Shown here: positions 63,894-64,000 of the stretch, piece after piece
How positions within the stretch are numbered: the first letter of the stretch is position 1
Layout of the letters: the number at the start of each line of letters is the position of its first letter
Assembly (NCBI GenBank): GCA_964019655.1
Contig: CAXHTR010000002.1
Span: forward strand, 248,001-312,000
Length of the DNA stretch: 64,000 bases
DNA from: Perkinsela sp. pyNocScin1
Lineage: Eukaryota > Euglenozoa > Kinetoplastea > Prokinetoplastida > Perkinselidae
Direction of reading: 5' to 3'
Notes under the pieces: model-generated
Databases searched by the model: none
Told to the model about the DNA's origin: nothing
Seen by the model: the letters and a program-made list of their open reading frames with translations, nothing else
Made by a program: the position numbers and the translations under genes

Positions 63894-64000
63894 ACTTGGT
63901 TGAGACTTTTCACCTGTTCTTTCAGAATATCGCTCATCAGCAAACGTATCGTTCCGCACGCTCCGCTGTCCTTTATTTCGTGATTTTACATAATTAGGGA

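Noticed and set aside
1..64000. CRISPR arrays, bacterial operons, prophage or rRNA genes
   Set aside because: No regularly spaced repeats, ribosome-binding sites, phage genes or rRNA segments were seen; the gene content is eukaryotic nuclear throughout.

Overview
This is a stretch of a compact nuclear genome from a protist. Every gene has a single uninterrupted reading frame, gaps are mostly 70 to 300 bp, and all genes lie in three long one-strand blocks: minus from 1 to 26671, plus from 27268 to 49144, minus from about 49719 to the right edge. Pyrimidine tracts followed by AG sit just upstream of many start codons, as expected for spliced-leader trans-splicing. This layout, a triosephosphate isomerase with kinetoplastid wording, and histone H4 starting [12 protein letters not shown] point to a kinetoplastid. 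Histones H3 and H4 are much closer to the usual eukaryotic type than those of trypanosomes, so I infer an early-branching member (for example a Perkinsela-like prokinetoplastid). That species-level placement is inference, not proof.

Left minus block: an incomplete gene at the edge, a mitochondrial HMG-box protein, a Cdc20/Cdh1 homologue, the exportin CSE1/CAS, an RMND1-type protein, phosphopantothenate-cysteine ligase, RER1, NAC-alpha, DNA ligase I, a phytanoyl-CoA-dioxygenase-like protein, importin beta, a mitochondrial zinc-ribbon protein, RIO2 kinase, a fused ALG14-ALG13, a TMEM170-like protein and a DDT-PHD-WHIM chromatin protein, plus several unidentified or very small genes. The divergent strand switch (26672 to 27267) is the expected transcription start zone for two blocks and carries a 234-bp foldback element with hAT-type ends and an exact 8-bp target duplication.

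Plus block: a spastin-type AAA ATPase with an N-terminal BRCT domain (an unusual fusion), an RluA-type pseudouridine synthase with a 500-residue unidentified N-terminal part, a TauE/SafE-type transporter, a WD40 protein, triosephosphate isomerase ending in AKL (a peroxisome/glycosome signal), ribosomal P1 and eL34, the spliceosome core protein PRP8, a basic coiled-coil protein, one copy each of H2B, H2A, H3 and H4 in a row, and two leucine-rich-repeat proteins. The 750-bp gap before H2B holds a convincing C/D-box snoRNA whose guide fits the conserved peptidyl-transferase segment of large-subunit rRNA, a weaker U5-like motif and a repeated structured sequence.

Right minus block: after the convergent switch, a small possibly frameshifted gene, the U-box ubiquitin ligase UFD2/UBE4, an unidentified protein, mismatch-repair MSH2, a multi-pass membrane protein fused to a class 3 lipase, and a TPR-CHAT protein whose catalytic His and Cys seem to be missing. 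Most genes are housekeeping (nuclear transport, translation, splicing, chromatin, DNA repair, N-glycosylation). No bacterial-type operon or defence system is visible.
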